Assembly (NCBI GenBank): GCA_023427355.1
Contig: JAEZBK010000121.1
Location: forward strand, 1-6,033
Length of the DNA stretch: 6,033 nt
Direction of reading: 5' to 3'
DNA from: Pseudomonadota bacterium
GTDB taxonomy: Bacteria > Pseudomonadota > Alphaproteobacteria > Micropepsales > Micropepsaceae
A program made the translations under genes and the position numbers. Below are positions 4,351 to 6,033 of the stretch, in pieces. A model generated the notes under the pieces. That model was not told the origin of the DNA. It was given only the letters and a program-made list of their open reading frames with translations, and made no database searches. The number at the start of each line of letters is the position of its first letter. Within the stretch, counting starts at the first letter, position 1.

Positions 4351-6033
4351 TGCGGCATTGTCGGCATCGCGGGCACGCGCGAAGTGGCCCCCATCCTGGT
4401 CGAGGCGCTGCGCCGCCTGGAATATCGCGGCTACGACTCCGCGGGCGTCGCCACGCTGGTGGACGGCCGGATTGATCGCCGCCGCGCCCCCGGCAAGCTC
4501 TCGCAGCTGGATGCGGTGCTGCAAGGCAATCCGCTGCCCGGCCGCACCGGCATCGGCCACACGCGCTGGGCCACCCATGGCGCCCCGACCGAAGCCAATG
4601 CCCATCCCCACGCCACCGCGCGCGTCGCCATCGTCCATAACGGCATCATCGAGAATTTCCGCGAGCTGAAGGCCGAACTGGAAGCCAAGGGCCACACGTT
4701 TGAATCCCAGACCGACAGCGAAGTCGCCGCCCATCTGGTCAGCCAGTATCTCGACGATGGATTGGCGCCTGCCGAAGCGGCGAAGACGGCTGTCGCCCGC
4801 CTGACCGGCGCTTATTCCATCGCCATGATCTTCCAGGACGAGGAAAGCCTGCTGGTGGGCGCGCGCAAGGGCTCGCCCCTGGCCGTGGGCCTGGGTGAAA
4901 ACGAAACCTATCTGGGCTCCGACGCCTTCGCGCTTGCGCCCTTCACCAACCGCGTCGCCTATCTGGAAGAAGGCGATGTCGCGGTGATCCAGGGCACCGA
5001 TGTCGCCATCTTCGACGGGGCCGGCCGCCCCGCCAACCGCGAGGTCACCATCACCTCCGCCTCCGCCGCCATCGTGGACAAGGCCGGCCACAGCCATTTC
5101 ATGGCCAAGGAAATCCATGAGCAGCCCGAGGTGATCGGCCATACCCTGGCGCACTATCTCGATCCCGCCGGGCCCAATGTGCGCCATCTCGATGTCGGCC
5201 TGCGCCCGGCGCTGGCGAACGCCCAGCGCCTGACCATCAGCGCCTGCGGCACCGCCTATTATGCCGGCATGGTCGGCAAATACTGGTTCGAGAAGCTGGC
5301 CCGCCTGGCGGTGGAAATAGACGTGGCGTCCGAGCTGCGCTACCGCGACCCGGTCTATCCGGACAAGGGCGCGGCGCTGTTCGTCTCCCAGTCGGGCGAA
5401 ACCGCCGACACGCTGGCCGCCCTGCGCGACGCCAAGGCCAAGGGCCAGACCACCATCGCGGTGGTCAATGTCCCCGAAAGCTCCATCGCACGCGAATCCG
5501 ACATCATGCTGCCCACCTATGCGGGCCCGGAGATCGGCGTCGCCTCGACCAAGGCCTTCACCTGCCAGCTCGCCTCGCTGGCCAGCTTCGCCATCGCGGC
5601 GGGCGTGGCGCGCGGCGTCCTCAGCGCCGAAGAGGAAAAGACCCTCTGCGCTTCCCTGCTGGAGACCCCGCGCCACATCGCCGAACTCCTCAAGCAGGAA
5701 GCCCAGATCAAGGCGGTGGCCGAGGAAGTCGCCAAGGCCCGCGACGTGCTCTATCTGGGCCGTGGTCCGTCCTACCCGCTGGCGCTGGAAGGCGCGCTCA
5801 AGCTGAAGGAGATCAGCTACATCCACGCCGAAGGCTATGCCGCGGGCGAGATGAAGCACGGCCCCATCGCCCTGATCGACGAGAATGTCCCGATCATCGT
5901 CATCGCCCCGCACGACCAGCATTTCGAGAAGACCATCTCCAACATGCAGGAAGTGATGGCGCGCGGCGGCAAGGTGCTTTTGATCTCCGATGCCGAAGGC
6001 GTGCACAAGGCCGGCAAGGTCTGGGCCTCGATC
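4348..6033 (+). CDS. glmS: Glutamine-fructose-6-phosphate aminotransferase GlmS, C-terminus cut by window edge
   Basis: This enzyme makes glucosamine-6-phosphate from fructose-6-phosphate and glutamine, the first committed step of amino-sugar synthesis, in the cytoplasm. The frame stays open to the last base, giving 562 of about 605-610 residues, so roughly 45 C-terminal residues are missing. It starts MCGIVGIAG; Cys2 becomes the N-terminal nucleophile once Met is removed. The glutaminase domain (about 1-235) has HTRWATHG (71-78), HNG (97-99) and QTDSE with D123. Two SIS isomerase domains follow. The first has SACGTAYYA (298-306), SQSGETADT (347-355) and VASTKAF (398-404). The second carries ALEGALKLKEISY with K485 and E488, then KHGP with H504, all at the same numbers as in E. 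coli GlmS. The linker lysine near the extreme C-terminus lies outside the window. No frameshift or missing catalytic residue is seen in the part present. It follows glmU with a 1-base overlap; no glmS ribozyme precedes it. Confidence 0.97.
   Translation, partial: MCGIVGIAGTREVAPILVEALRRLEYRGYDSAGVATLVDGRIDRRRAPGKLSQLDAVLQGNPLPGRTGIGHTRWATHGAPTEANAHPHATARVAIVHNGIIENFRELKAELEAKGHTFESQTDSEVAAHLVSQYLDDGLAPAEAAKTAVARLTGAYSIAMIFQDEESLLVGARKGSPLAVGLGENETYLGSDAFALAPFTNRVAYLEEGDVAVIQGTDVAIFDGAGRPANREVTITSASAAIVDKAGHSHFMAKEIHEQPEVIGHTLAHYLDPAGPNVRHLDVGLRPALANAQRLTISACGTAYYAGMVGKYWFEKLARLAVEIDVASELRYRDPVYPDKGAALFVSQSGETADTLAALRDAKAKGQTTIAVVNVPESSIARESDIMLPTYAGPEIGVASTKAFTCQLASLASFAIAAGVARGVLSAEEEKTLCASLLETPRHIAELLKQEAQIKAVAEEVAKARDVLYLGRGPSYPLALEGALKLKEISYIHAEGYAAGEMKHGPIALIDENVPIIVIAPHDQHFEKTISNMQEVMARGGKVLLISDAEGVHKAGKVWASI

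Noticed and set aside
4126..6006. Minus-strand open frame of 626 codons antisense to glmU/glmS
   Set aside because: Gly/His/Asp-rich low-complexity translation with no recognisable domain; the opposite strand encodes GlmS with all catalytic motifs. It is a codon-bias shadow.

Overview
The window is GC-rich chromosomal DNA that looks alphaproteobacterial. The reasons are the GC-rich third codon positions, a partial tRNA-Val(CAC) of the alphaproteobacterial type, the gph / glmU-glmS neighbourhood, scarce Shine-Dalgarno sequences and a CtrA-like box. I cannot place it at family level from sequence alone. I see no phage, transposon, CRISPR, toxin-antitoxin or other accessory gene.

Layout: (1) 1-50, minus strand: the 5' two thirds of tRNA-Val(CAC), cut by the window edge. 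A sigma-70-like promoter lies just upstream, and its -35 element contains the stop codon of the next gene. (2) 94-1737, minus: a membrane sensor histidine kinase with a MASE1-like multi-pass N-terminus. (3) 1841-2260, plus: a single-domain response regulator, divergent from the kinase across 103 bp that carries a CtrA-like TTAA-N7-TTAC box. (4) 2255-2926, minus: a HAD-superfamily phosphatase of the phosphoglycolate phosphatase (Gph) type, whose 3' end overlaps the response-regulator 3' end by 6 bp. (5) 3017-4348, plus: glmU. (6) 4348-6033, plus: glmS, truncated at its C-terminus by the window edge. The glmU stop and glmS start overlap as TAATG.

Functionally there are two themes. The kinase and regulator are a plausible phosphotransfer pair; the regulator has no output domain, so it would act through protein contact or a phosphorelay. 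GlmS makes glucosamine-6-phosphate, and GlmU performs the last two steps to UDP-GlcNAc, the precursor of peptidoglycan and lipid A. GlmM, the enzyme in between, is not in the window. Gph is a carbon-salvage housekeeping enzyme transcribed away from glmU, with an AT-rich island (2957-2974) between them as the likely shared promoter region.

Most of the window is ordinary housekeeping sequence. The points most worth a second look are the kinase/regulator pair with its CtrA-like box, the uncertain Gph start, and the tRNA promoter embedded in the kinase stop codon. I did not find convincing evidence of a previously undescribed system.
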